From Elusimicrobia bacterium GWF2_62_30 (lineage in GTDB: Bacteria; Elusimicrobiota; Elusimicrobia; Elusimicrobiales; UBA9959), in assembly GCA_001799995.1 (NCBI GenBank), contig MGUK01000095.1, positions 124,001-188,000 of the forward strand: 64,000 nt of DNA, in the 5' to 3' direction. Under the pieces are notes generated by a model. That model made no database searches. It worked only from the letters and a program-made list of their open reading frames with translations, and was not told where the DNA came from. Within the stretch, counting starts at the first letter, position 1. Each line of letters starts with the position of its first letter. Positions 1-9,523 of the stretch are shown piece after piece. The position numbers and the translations under genes are program-made.

Positions 1-827
1 TTGGTGGCCAGGATCTCGTCGGGCTTGAGCGGCTCTCCGTGCACGGAGCTCTTGTCCTGCTTGGGGCTGCCGAAGCCGATATGGGTCTTCACGATGATCA
101 TCGTGGGCTGCTCGGTCTCGCGCCTCGCCTTCCTGACGGCGGCGTCGATCTCGGCCATGTCGTTGCCGTCTTGCACTTCCAGCACCTGCCAGCACTGCGA
201 CAGGAAGCGCTTCTTCACGTCCTCGCAGAAGGCCAGGCTGGTCGCGCCTTCGATCGTGATCTCGTTGGAATCGAACAGGCAGATCAGCTTGCCCAGCTTG
301 AGGTGGCCGGCGAGGGACGCCGCCTCGTAGGAGACGCCCTCCATCAGGTCCCCGTCGCCGCAGATCACGTAGGTGAAGTGGTCGACCAGCGGGAATTCCG
401 GGGTGTTGAGCTTGGCGGCCAGCATCTTTTCCGCCAGGGCGAACCCGACGGCGTTGGCGAAGCCCTGCCCGAGCGGGCCGGTGGTGGTTTCCACGCCCTT
501 GGTCAGGCCGTGTTCCGGGTGGCCGGGCGTTTTGCTATCGAGCTGGCGGAATTTCTTGAGGTCCTCCATCTCCAGGCCGAAGCCGTAGAGGTGGAGCATG
601 GAGTAGAGCAGCGCCGAGCCGTGCCCGGCGGAGAGCACGAAGCGGTCGCGGTCGAACCACTCGGGATCCGACGAATCGAACTTGAGGTGCCCGGCCCAGA
701 CGGCGTAGGCCATCGCCGCGGCGCCTAGCGGCAGGCCCGGGTGGCCGGAATCGGCCTGGCCCACCATGTCTATAGAAAGGGTTCTGAGGGTGTTCACGCA
801 CAGGTTATCGGTTGTGTCGAATTTCAT
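1..827 (-). CDS. tkt: Transketolase, N-terminal part (truncated by window edge)
   Basis: Reverse-strand translation from ATG at 827: [50 protein letters not shown]..., typical transketolase thiamine-binding region; not in the ORF track because it runs off the window. Confidence 0.93.
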   Translation of the reverse strand, partial: MKFDTTDNLCVNTLRTLSIDMVGQADSGHPGLPLGAAAMAYAVWAGHLKFDSSDPEWFDRDRFVLSAGHGSALLYSMLHLYGFGLEMEDLKKFRQLDSKTPGHPEHGLTKGVETTTGPLGQGFANAVGFALAEKMLAAKLNTPEFPLVDHFTYVICGDGDLMEGVSYEAASLAGHLKLGKLICLFDSNEITIEGATSLAFCEDVKKRFLSQCWQVLEVQDGNDMAEIDAAVRKARRETEQPTMIIVKTHIGFGSPKQDKSSVHGEPLKPDEILAT

Positions 828-1384
828 TTTTTCTCCAGGAGTTTGATTTTCCAAGCCTGCAAAGCTATGAGGGTTTTAGAGTCGCGGATCTTGCCTGTCT
901 TGGCCATCTGCCAGGCTTTTTTGAAGGGGATGGTCTCTAACGTGAGGAACTCGTCCTCGTCGGGGTTGGGTTTGCCGCCGCGCAGGCCGGTGGCGGTGTA
1001 GACGTAGAGTACTTCGGTGGAAAAGGCGGGGGTGGGCCAGTAGGAAAGTATGGGGGTGAGCTTTTTGGCGGTGTAGCCGGTTTCTTCTTTGAGTTCGGCT
1101 TTTACGCGCTTGAGGGGGCTGTCTTTGGGGGAGTGCAGTTTGCCGGCGGGTATCTCGAGGGTAGCGCGGCCTACGGGGTACCGGAACTGGCGCACAAAGA
1201 CTATTTTGCCGTCGGGCAGCACGGGCAGCACGGCCACGGCCCCGGGATGGTCGATAAATTCCCTGGTGGCCGTCTTCCCATTGGGCAGCTTCACCGTATC
1301 GGCCCTGAAATTAACAGTCCCCTCGAAGATTAGCCGCTTCTTAAATTTCTTCTCAGTATAAGGATGCGCCGTCATTTTGCCCAT
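824..1384 (-). CDS. Nudix hydrolase (ADP-ribose pyrophosphatase-like) with degenerate Nudix box
   Basis: [29 protein letters not shown]...AELKEETGY; overlaps the transketolase start by 4 bp (ATGA). Confidence 0.85.
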   Translation of the reverse strand: MGKMTAHPYTEKKFKKRLIFEGTVNFRADTVKLPNGKTATREFIDHPGAVAVLPVLPDGKIVFVRQFRYPVGRATLEIPAGKLHSPKDSPLKRVKAELKEETGYTAKKLTPILSYWPTPAFSTEVLYVYTATGLRGGKPNPDEDEFLTLETIPFKKAWQMAKTGKIRDSKTLIALQAWKIKLLEKK

Positions 1385-1450
1385 GTCTTTAATTATATAA
1401 ATTCCGTTAACCCGTCACCTTGACTTAAATCCCGCACGCATTCAAGTCGG

Positions 1451-1620
1451 GGCCGGCCGCGGGGGGTGGGGTATCAAAACGCGCTAGGGCACTGGCCTAT
1501 GGCCGTGCCGCATCAAGCGCTATGCGCATCAAGCGGCCACCGTGCCCGTCGCTCATCCTCCTCCCTCGCCGCTTACGCAAGGCTCAGTCGTCGGAAGGTT
1601 TTGCTACCCCACCGACCGGG
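1451..1620. repeat. GC-rich intergenic repeat, copy A
   Basis: GGGGTATCAAAACGCGCT...GTTTTGCTACCCC terminal inverted repeats; internal core shared with copies B and C. Confidence 0.6.
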
Positions 1621-1704
1621 TTCCCGTACTGCCATATCCGACTATTAGGCAATACAATGCATTAAAGTCTTGACTAAACGGCAAAAATCAGCATAATATA
1701 CTGT

Positions 1705-2832
1705 ATGGAACGCTATATACATGACCAAGTAGTAAAGGACCTGCGTAAAAAGATGGTCTTTATAACCGGGCCCCGCCAGGTAGGGAAGACTTTTTTTTCA
1801 AAACATCTGCAAAGTTCTTACAAAAATACCGTCTACCTCAACAATGATGATGTGGCTGATATCAAGATCATCCGCCGGCGCTCATGGCCGCTCAACGCGG
1901 ATCTGATAATTCTGGACGAGATCCACAAAATGAATGGTTGGAAATCCTTTCTCAAAGGAACATTCGACACCCGCAGTCCGTCACAATCCTTTCTGGTCAC
2001 GGGCAGCGCCCGTCTTGACACCTTCAGGCAGACCGGCGATTCCCTCGCCGGCCGTTACTTTCTTTACCGCCTGAACCCGCTTTCCGTAAAAGAACTCTCG
2101 GCGGCCATGCCCCCGTACGAGGCCCTGTCGGCCCTGAACCGCCTCGGCGGCTTCCCGGAGCCGTTCCTCTCCGCTTCCGACGAAGAAGCAAGCCGCTGGC
2201 GCCGGCAGTACTATACCGATCTGGTGCGGGAAGATATTATGGACTTCAGCCGCATAAGCGAAATACGAGTTATCCGGTTGCTGCTGGAGATGCTGCGCAA
2301 ACGCGTCGGCTCGCCGCTGTCCTTCGCCTCGCTTGCCACCGACTTGCAGGCCGCGCCCAATACTATACGCAAATACGTCGAGATCCTGGAAAGCCTGCAT
2401 ATAATCTTTCTTATCCGGCCCTTCCACAAAAATATCGCCAGATCCCTGCTTAAAGAGCCGAAAGCTTACTTCTACGACAGCGGTTATGTGGATGGCGACG
2501 AGGGGGTCCGTCTGGAAAACACCGTGGCGGTGTCGCTGCTCAAGCACGCGCAGTACATGCAGGACACAAAAGGCGCCGACATCTCCCTGCACTATATCCG
2601 TACAAAAGATGGGAAAGAGGTGGATTTCAGCCTGGCGGAGAACGGCAGCTTGACGCATTTTATAGAGGTTAAACTTTCGGACACGGACATAAGCCGCAGC
2701 CTGGCCTATTTTAAAGAACGTCACAAAACCGTAAAAGCGGTGCAGCTGGTGCACAACGCCCGCAACGAGCAGGAAACCGGCGGGATCTCTATCGTGCGCG
2801 CAGCCAATTGGCTGCGCACCCTGTCCGCTTAA
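1705..2832 (+). CDS. AAA+ ATPase with DUF4143 C-terminal domain
   Basis: Walker A GPRQVGKT, Walker B LIILDEIHK, VTGSARLD, nuclease-like VDFSLAENGSLTHFIEVK tail. Confidence 0.9.
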   Translation: MERYIHDQVVKDLRKKMVFITGPRQVGKTFFSKHLQSSYKNTVYLNNDDVADIKIIRRRSWPLNADLIILDEIHKMNGWKSFLKGTFDTRSPSQSFLVTGSARLDTFRQTGDSLAGRYFLYRLNPLSVKELSAAMPPYEALSALNRLGGFPEPFLSASDEEASRWRRQYYTDLVREDIMDFSRISEIRVIRLLLEMLRKRVGSPLSFASLATDLQAAPNTIRKYVEILESLHIIFLIRPFHKNIARSLLKEPKAYFYDSGYVDGDEGVRLENTVAVSLLKHAQYMQDTKGADISLHYIRTKDGKEVDFSLAENGSLTHFIEVKLSDTDISRSLAYFKERHKTVKAVQLVHNARNEQETGGISIVRAANWLRTLSA

Positions 2833-2869
2833 CCGTCAGCGTCCCCTCCTGGCAATTTGAGCTGACGGA

Positions 2870-3007
2870 GGGGGAGACCGCGGGGGGCGGGGTATCAAAA
2901 CCGTCCGGAGGCCGAGGCTTGCATAGCGCCGAGGCCGGAGGAAGAGCGAGGCACGGTGTGCCGAGCGCGTTTTGATAGCCCGCCCCACGCGGTAGGCCCC
3001 CGACCGG
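2870..3007. repeat. GC-rich intergenic repeat, copy B (inverted relative to A)
   Basis: GGGGCGGGGTATCAAAAC...GTTTTGATAGCCCGCCCC; reverse complement aligns to copy A. Confidence 0.6.
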
Positions 3008-3116
3008 ATTCTTGTGGTCTAATCCGAATATAGCGCTGTTTCCCCTTGAGGGGTCCCATCAGAGGGTTAATTATTTATATAATTAAAGGCTGCGGAGCTG
3101 GTGGGCCGCCAGATTT

Positions 3117-6100
3117 TTGTTTGTCTGGGAATTAATGCAACCTGGGTTCATACATCTTCATAACCACTCGGAGTACTCGCTGCTCGACGGGATGCTGCGC
3201 ATCACCGACGGCCACGGCGGCCCCTCCGAGTTCCTCAAGGGGCTGGCCGCCCACCCCGGCAACGCGCTGGCCCTTACCGACCACGGCAACATGTACGGCG
3301 CCATGGAGTTCTACTTCACCGCCAAAGCCCTCGGCCTCAAAGCCATCATAGGCTGCGAATGCTACGTAGCCAAAGGCTCCCGCAAAGACCGCGACAAAAC
3401 CACCGGCCGCCGCGACAACGGCCACATGACCGTGCTCGCCAAGAACGACACCGGGTACCGCAACCTCATGAAGATGGTCTCCAATTCCTACCTGGAAGGC
3501 TTCTACCACGACCCGCGCATAGACAGCGAAATACTCGCCAAACACGCCGACGGCCTCATCTGCCTATCGGGCTGCCTCAAGTCCCACATAGCCCGCGCCT
3601 GCGCCGAGAACCGCCTGGACGAAGCCGCCAAACTGGCCATGCAGTACCAGGACATCCTCGGCAAAGGCAACTTCTACCTCGAGCTGATGGACCACAATAT
3701 CCCCGAAGAGACCGCCGCCATGGCCGGCCTCATCGAAGTAGCCAAGCGCACCGGCATCCCGCTGGTAGCCACCAACGACTGCCACTACCAGAAGAAAGAA
3801 GACTGGGAAGCGCACGACGCCCATATCTGCATCTCCACCGGTTCCCTGATGGACGATCCGAACCGCATGAAGATGACCACGCACGAGCTCTATTACAAGT
3901 CCCCAGACGAAATGATAAAGCTCTTCTCGCACACCCCCGAATCCATAAAGAACACCCTTGTCATAGCCGACATGTGCAATATCAAGATCGACACCAGCAA
4001 GCTGCACCTGCCCGCCTTCGACATCCCGCAGGCCTACAAGGACAAACACCCCGAGGGCGACGGCGATTTCTATTACCTCAGGGACCTCTGCGACGCCGGC
4101 CTCAAGAAGAAAGTCCCCGGCGCCGGGCCAGACTACCACAAGCGCCTCGAGTTCGAACTGGACACCATCAAGAAGATGGGCTTCTCCAGCTACTTCCTGA
4201 TAGTCATGGATTTCATCAACCACGGCCGCGCCATAGGCGTGCCTGTGGGCCCCGGCCGCGGTTCCGGCGCCGGCGCGCTGGTGGCCTTTGCTCTCGACAT
4301 CACCCGCGTGGACCCGCTGCCCAACGGCCTGCTGTTCGAGCGCTTCCTCAACCCCGGCCGCAAGAGCATGCCGGACCTCGACATCGATTTTTCCGACGAC
4401 GGCCGCGAGAAAGTGGTGCAGTACGTGCGCGAGAAGTACGGCGCCAGCCGCGTGGCCAACATCATCACCTACGGCACCATCAAGGCCAAGAGCGCCATCC
4501 GCGACGTGGGCCGCGTGATGAACATCCCGCTGGCCGACGTCAATGCTATCGCCAAGCTGGTGCCGGCCGACCCCAAGGCCACCCTTTTTAAGGCCCTCAA
4601 CGAGGTCAACGAACTTAAGGAATACCAGCGCGACCCCAAGATCAAGAAGATGTTCGACATCGCCCTGAAGGTGGAGGGCCTGCGCCGCCAGACCGGCGTG
4701 CACGCCGCCGGCGTGGTCATCTCCAAGGACGACATCACCGATTACGTCCCGCTGGCCAACCGCAACAACAAGGAAGTCATCACCACGCAGTACGACGGCA
4801 ATATGCTGGGCAGCCTGGGCATGCTCAAGGTGGACTTCCTCGGCCTGCGCACGCTCACCATCATCGAGACCGCCTCCGAATTCATCCGCGCCCTGCCGGA
4901 GAAAAAAGATTTCGACATCTACTCCATAGCGATGGACGACAAGAAAACCTTCGACCTGCTCTGCGAGGGCAAGACCACCGGCGTGTTCCAGCTGGAAAGC
5001 GAAGGCATGAAGAAGCTGGTGAAGGGCCTCAAACCCACGGTGTTCAGCGATATCGCGGCCCTGGTGGCGCTTTACCGCCCCGGCCCCATCAACAGCGGCA
5101 TGCTCGAGACCTTCGTGGAGCGCAAGCACGGCCGCAAGAAGATCACCTACGACCACCCGCTCCTGGAGCCCATCCTGAAAGACACCTACGGCACCATGGT
5201 GTACCAGGAACAGGTCATGGAGATAGCCAAGAGCATGGCCAGGTTCACGCCCAGCGAGGCCGACGATTTCCGCAAGGCCATGGGCAAGAAGAAGCTCGAC
5301 GTCATGGAGAAGATGCGCGACAAGTTCGTGGAGCAGGGCAAGAAGTTCAACGATGTTTCCAACAAGTTGTCCAACAAGATCTTCGACGATATGGCGAAGT
5401 TCGCCGAGTACGGCTTCAACAAATCCCATTCCGTGGCCTACGCGCTGGTAGCTTACCAGACCGCCTGGCTCAAAGCCAATTACCCCGTGGAGTTCATGGC
5501 CGCCCTGCTCACCAGCGAGATCGGCAAGAGCGCCGTCAATTCCGAGGATAAAGAGAACAAGCTGGTCACCTACATAGGCGAAGCCCAGGACATGGAGATA
5601 GAGATCGCCGGGCCCAGCGTGAACCGCTCCTTCAAGAAATTCTCCATCGAGGACCACAACGGCAGGCCGGCCATCCGCTTCGCGCTTACCGCCGTGAAGA
5701 ACGTGGGCGAGGGCGTGGTGGAATCGATAGTGGCCGAGCGCGCCAAGAACGGGCCTTACCGCTCTTTCGAGGAATTCACGCTGCGCGTGGACTCCAAGCA
5801 GCTCAACAAGCGCGTGATGGAGTCGCTGGCCCGGGGCTGCGCTTTCGACGCCTTCTACCCGGCGGAAAAATCCGAGATCTCCCGCACCCGCGCCATAGCC
5901 GCCGTGGACGCTTTCTGCGGCGACGGCAAGGGCGCCCGCGACATCAACCAGGCGATGCTCTTCGGCGAGGAAAAAAAGGCGCCGGCGGTGATGAGCGAGC
6001 ATACCATCCTGAAATTCGAGCACGAGGTGCTCGGCTTCTATTTCTCCGGGCACCCGCTCAACAGCTACCGGCGCCATCTCTCCATGGTGGCCAACGCCCT

Positions 6101-6653
6101 GGCCGAGAAGGTGCTGGCCGGCGGTTTCGAGGAAGGCGCCATGGTCCGCGTGGCCGGCATAGTCTCGCAGTTCAAGAACATGCAGACCAAGAAGACCGGC
6201 GAAGCGATGGCCAAGTTCGAAGTGGAGGACCTGACCGGCAACCTGGGGGTGTGCCTGTTCCCGAAGAAATACAAACTGTACGGCTCCCACCTCGGCCTCA
6301 ACAAGGTGGTCGTCGTCACCGGCAAGGTCCAGAAATCCGATTTTGGCGCCGAGAATTTCGAGCTGATAGCCGAAGAGGCGTACGGCCTGTTCGACGCCAT
6401 GAACAAGTGGGCCCGCGGCCTGATCCTGAACCTGCCGGAGGGCATACTTTTCGACGAGAAACAGCTGCATGAGCTGAAGACGGCGCTGGGAAAAAGCGGC
6501 GGCATGTGCCCGGTCTATTTCCAGGTCAACGCCAAGGGACGCGGCACGTACATGATAGAGACTACCGAGCGAGTGGGACTGACCGACGCGCTGCTACGTG
6601 AAATCGAGAAACTTCTGGGGGACAAGACATGGAAGGTGGAAAGCGGATTTTAA
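3117..6653 (+). CDS. dnaE: DNA polymerase III subunit alpha (start may be the ATG at 3135)
   Basis: PHP domain FIHLHNHSEYSLLDGML; PDLDIDFSDDGREKVVQYV; GVHAAGVVIS; OB-fold near C-terminus. Confidence 0.97.
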   Translation: MFVWELMQPGFIHLHNHSEYSLLDGMLRITDGHGGPSEFLKGLAAHPGNALALTDHGNMYGAMEFYFTAKALGLKAIIGCECYVAKGSRKDRDKTTGRRDNGHMTVLAKNDTGYRNLMKMVSNSYLEGFYHDPRIDSEILAKHADGLICLSGCLKSHIARACAENRLDEAAKLAMQYQDILGKGNFYLELMDHNIPEETAAMAGLIEVAKRTGIPLVATNDCHYQKKEDWEAHDAHICISTGSLMDDPNRMKMTTHELYYKSPDEMIKLFSHTPESIKNTLVIADMCNIKIDTSKLHLPAFDIPQAYKDKHPEGDGDFYYLRDLCDAGLKKKVPGAGPDYHKRLEFELDTIKKMGFSSYFLIVMDFINHGRAIGVPVGPGRGSGAGALVAFALDITRVDPLPNGLLFERFLNPGRKSMPDLDIDFSDDGREKVVQYVREKYGASRVANIITYGTIKAKSAIRDVGRVMNIPLADVNAIAKLVPADPKATLFKALNEVNELKEYQRDPKIKKMFDIALKVEGLRRQTGVHAAGVVISKDDITDYVPLANRNNKEVITTQYDGNMLGSLGMLKVDFLGLRTLTIIETASEFIRALPEKKDFDIYSIAMDDKKTFDLLCEGKTTGVFQLESEGMKKLVKGLKPTVFSDIAALVALYRPGPINSGMLETFVERKHGRKKITYDHPLLEPILKDTYGTMVYQEQVMEIAKSMARFTPSEADDFRKAMGKKKLDVMEKMRDKFVEQGKKFNDVSNKLSNKIFDDMAKFAEYGFNKSHSVAYALVAYQTAWLKANYPVEFMAALLTSEIGKSAVNSEDKENKLVTYIGEAQDMEIEIAGPSVNRSFKKFSIEDHNGRPAIRFALTAVKNVGEGVVESIVAERAKNGPYRSFEEFTLRVDSKQLNKRVMESLARGCAFDAFYPAEKSEISRTRAIAAVDAFCGDGKGARDINQAMLFGEEKKAPAVMSEHTILKFEHEVLGFYFSGHPLNSYRRHLSMVANALAEKVLAGGFEEGAMVRVAGIVSQFKNMQTKKTGEAMAKFEVEDLTGNLGVCLFPKKYKLYGSHLGLNKVVVVTGKVQKSDFGAENFELIAEEAYGLFDAMNKWARGLILNLPEGILFDEKQLHELKTALGKSGGMCPVYFQVNAKGRGTYMIETTERVGLTDALLREIEKLLGDKTWKVESGF

Positions 6654-7003
6654 TAGCCGACGACGACCCGGACCTGATGGACCTGCTGGAGTCCTTCTTC
6701 CGGGGCGCGGGCTTCAATGTGACCGCCAAGGTCAACGGCAAGGACGCCCTGCAGGCCGCGCAGTCGGAGAAGTTCGACCTGGTGCTGCTGGACGTGATGA
6801 TGCCTTACATCGACGGCTACCACGTGGCCAGCGAGATCTCGTCGATCTACGGCGCGGACGGCCCGAAGATCATCATCATGACTTCGCGCGACGTGGCCAG
6901 CGAACGGGGCATAGCGCTGCTCAGCGGCGCCTGCGACGCGGTACAGAAGCCGTTTACCCTCTCCGACCTCGAAGCGAAGGTAAAGGCGGCGCTGGGGATC
7001 TGA
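6629..7003 (+). CDS. Single-domain response regulator (CheY-like receiver)
   Basis: RILIADDDPDLMDLLESFF...LLDVMMPYIDGY...QKPFTLSDLEAKVKAAL; overlaps the dnaE 3' end. Confidence 0.92.
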   Translation: MEGGKRILIADDDPDLMDLLESFFRGAGFNVTAKVNGKDALQAAQSEKFDLVLLDVMMPYIDGYHVASEISSIYGADGPKIIIMTSRDVASERGIALLSGACDAVQKPFTLSDLEAKVKAALGI

Positions 7004-7044
7004 ATTTTCCTGTCAGACCGTAGTAAAACTCTCAAGGAAGGTAT

Positions 7045-7797
7045 ATGATGAAAAAAATCAGCGCGGTTCTTGCGGTAATGCTCCTGGCGGCCTCCGCGGC
7101 ACTGGCCCAGGAGGAAAAGGCCAAGGGCGAAGCGGTGGTCATGCCGGATATCGAACTGGTGGACATCCCCACGGCGGGCATACTCGATTACGGCGGTTTC
7201 CTGATGAAGACCCGGTTCTATAACGACGGGGGCGTGCAGGGCGGGCTGAACTTCGGCGTTATGGAGCGCCTGAACCTGGGCGCGACCATGACCGTGGACA
7301 AGCTCATCGGCAATGATTCCCCCATCCGCATGCGCCGGCCGGAGATCCAGGTGAAATTCCGTTTCTACGACGGCGGCTACTACGTACCGGCCGTGGCGCT
7401 CGGCTACGACAGCCAGGGCTATTATTACAACCCGGACGTAAAGAAATACCGCGAAAAGGGCAAGGGCCTTTACCTGGTGGGCTCCAAGGAGGTCGGCATC
7501 TCCAACTTCGTGCTGCACGGCGGCTTCAACGTCCCGGATTTCGACAACAGCTACTTCTTCGGTTTTGTCGGGGCCAACTACACGCTGGAGGACAAGCTGT
7601 CGTTCATCCTGGAATACGACAACGTCTTCCATACCGACGACCCGTCCCGCTTCAACGCCGGCATGCGCATTTACATAACGCCCTATTTCCAGCTGGACAT
7701 GGCGCTGCGCGAGATAGGGCGCAGCGGGGAATTCGAGGCGAATGTGCCCCGCAAGCCGGAGCGCATCGTGCAGCTGCGCTATAATACGAGCTTTTGA
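7045..7797 (+). CDS. Conserved secreted/outer-membrane beta-barrel-like protein
   Basis: Signal peptide MMKKISAVLAVMLLAASAALAQ; alternating aromatic/hydrophobic strands. Confidence 0.6.
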   Translation: MMKKISAVLAVMLLAASAALAQEEKAKGEAVVMPDIELVDIPTAGILDYGGFLMKTRFYNDGGVQGGLNFGVMERLNLGATMTVDKLIGNDSPIRMRRPEIQVKFRFYDGGYYVPAVALGYDSQGYYYNPDVKKYREKGKGLYLVGSKEVGISNFVLHGGFNVPDFDNSYFFGFVGANYTLEDKLSFILEYDNVFHTDDPSRFNAGMRIYITPYFQLDMALREIGRSGEFEANVPRKPERIVQLRYNTSF

Positions 7798-7838
7798 CGC
7801 GGAAAGACAGAGAGCAACTTAATTTAAAGGAGAAATAC

Positions 7839-8873
7839 ATGAAAAAGAAAATAGGGATCTTGACAGGCGGCGGGGACTGCCCGGGGCTTAACCCGGCGAT
7901 ACGCGGCTGCGTGTACGCCGCGGAGAAGTTCGGCTACCAGTGCGTCGGCCTGGTTGACGGCTGGAAGGGCCTGGTTAACGGAGTTTCCATGCCCCTGGAC
8001 CGCGAAGCGGTGGAATACGCCATCATGAGGGGCGGCACGATGCTGGGCACGTCCCGCACGAACCCGTTCAAGGAAGAGGAGAGCGTTAAGAAGTGCCTCG
8101 CTAATTTCAAGAAGCTGGGCCTGCACGCGCTGGTGGCGATGGGCGGCGAGGACACGCTGGGCGTGGCCACGCGCCTCTACGGCGAGCACCAGCTCAACGT
8201 CGTCGGCGTGCCCAAGACGATGGATAACGACCTGAACGCGACCGATTACACTTTCGGCTTCGATACCTCCGTGACCAAGGCCATGGAAGGGGCCGAGGCC
8301 CTGATAGACACCGGCCGTAGCCACCGCCGCGTGATGGTGCTGGAAGTGATGGGCCGCCACGCCGGCTGGGTGGCGCTCTTCACCGCCATCGCCTCGGCCG
8401 CGGACTACGTCTGCCTGCCCGAGCGCAAGATCAACACGATCGAGATGATAGAGAAGATCAAAGCCGCCTACGCCCGCAAGCGCTTCGCGCTGATAGTTAC
8501 CAGCGAAGCCTCCGTGCTGCCCGCCGAGAAGGCGGACGAGTCCAAGCACGAGCTGGACCAGTTCGGCCACCACATCCTCAAGGACCGCGGCATGGGCGAG
8601 CACATCGCCCACTTCATAGAGAAGCAGACCGGCTTCGAGACCCGCTCCGCCGTGATAGGCCACCTGCAGCGCGGCGGCGCCCCGACGCTGTTCGACCGCA
8701 TCCTCGGCACCCGCGTGGGCATCAAGGCCGCGGAGCTGGTGCGCGACGGCCAGTGGGGCCAGATGAGCGCCCTGGTCGGCAACAACGTGGTAGGCGTGCC
8801 GCTGGCCAAGGCCACCGGCGAGCTCAAGACCGTGTCCAAGGAATGGTTCGACCTGATGGAAGTGCTGTTCTAG
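7839..8873 (+). CDS. pfkA: 6-phosphofructokinase, predicted pyrophosphate-dependent type
   Basis: GGDCPGLNPAIRG, GGTMLGTSRTNPF, GGEDTLGVATRLY, PKTMDNDL, MGRHAGWVAL; SD aaaggag upstream. Confidence 0.93.
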   Translation: MKKKIGILTGGGDCPGLNPAIRGCVYAAEKFGYQCVGLVDGWKGLVNGVSMPLDREAVEYAIMRGGTMLGTSRTNPFKEEESVKKCLANFKKLGLHALVAMGGEDTLGVATRLYGEHQLNVVGVPKTMDNDLNATDYTFGFDTSVTKAMEGAEALIDTGRSHRRVMVLEVMGRHAGWVALFTAIASAADYVCLPERKINTIEMIEKIKAAYARKRFALIVTSEASVLPAEKADESKHELDQFGHHILKDRGMGEHIAHFIEKQTGFETRSAVIGHLQRGGAPTLFDRILGTRVGIKAAELVRDGQWGQMSALVGNNVVGVPLAKATGELKTVSKEWFDLMEVLF

Positions 8874-8964
8874 CAACAGTCGGGGATCGGGAATCGGGGA
8901 TCTGGCGGAAAATCCATTTTTCCCGATTCATGATTCCCGATTCTCGATCGGTTCAAGGAGCTTT

Positions 8965-9507
8965 ATGGCAGACAATACACAACCCAAACCCGCGCAGTTC
9001 CAGCGCAAGACCATACTGATAAAGAAGCATCTGCAGTACCGCTACATGGCGCTGATCTTCGCCAGCGTGCTGCTGGCCTTCATCGTGGTGGGCCTCGACG
9101 TGCTCTGGACCGTTTCCAAGGTGGTAAACGACCACCCGATGATGCAGCCCATGCTGGAGGAGCTGGGGGCGATGGTCCCGATGTTCGCCATCAAGGTGGT
9201 GATGTACCTGGGCATAGTGCTGATAATGTCCGCGGTAGTCTCGCACCGCATGGCCGGCCCCATCTTCAAGTTCGAGAAAAGCTGTTCCACCGTGGCCGAA
9301 GGCGACCTGACGCACCGCGTCTACCTGCGCCAGGGCGACCAGCTCATGGACCTGCAGGAGCATTTCAACAACATGGTGGGCGCCATGCACGAGACGGCGA
9401 AGGAATACGAGAAGTTCCGCGCCGAAGCCGCCGAAGCCGGCATGAAGGACAAGGCGGAAGCCGTCGCCGCGAAAGTGCGGGAAATAATGCCGCAGTACAA
9501 GCTCTGA
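8965..9507 (+). CDS. Membrane protein with HAMP domain (no output domain)
   Basis: Two TM helices then SHRMAGPIFKFEKSCSTVAEGDLTHRVYLRQGDQLMDLQEHFNNM. Confidence 0.75.
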   Translation: MADNTQPKPAQFQRKTILIKKHLQYRYMALIFASVLLAFIVVGLDVLWTVSKVVNDHPMMQPMLEELGAMVPMFAIKVVMYLGIVLIMSAVVSHRMAGPIFKFEKSCSTVAEGDLTHRVYLRQGDQLMDLQEHFNNMVGAMHETAKEYEKFRAEAAEAGMKDKAEAVAAKVREIMPQYKL

Positions 9508-9523
9508 GGGTCTTCCGGGGGTT

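Noticed and set aside
1451-1648. 60-aa ORF at 1466-1648 and integron attC-like interpretation of copy A
   Set aside because: ORF lies inside a repeat with no coding character; no GTTRRRY-type ends or integrase seen
3564-6470. 968-aa antisense ORF opposite dnaE
   Set aside because: Shadow ORF from GC-rich codon usage; composition (His/Val/Leu-rich, no domains) is typical of the antisense of a real gene
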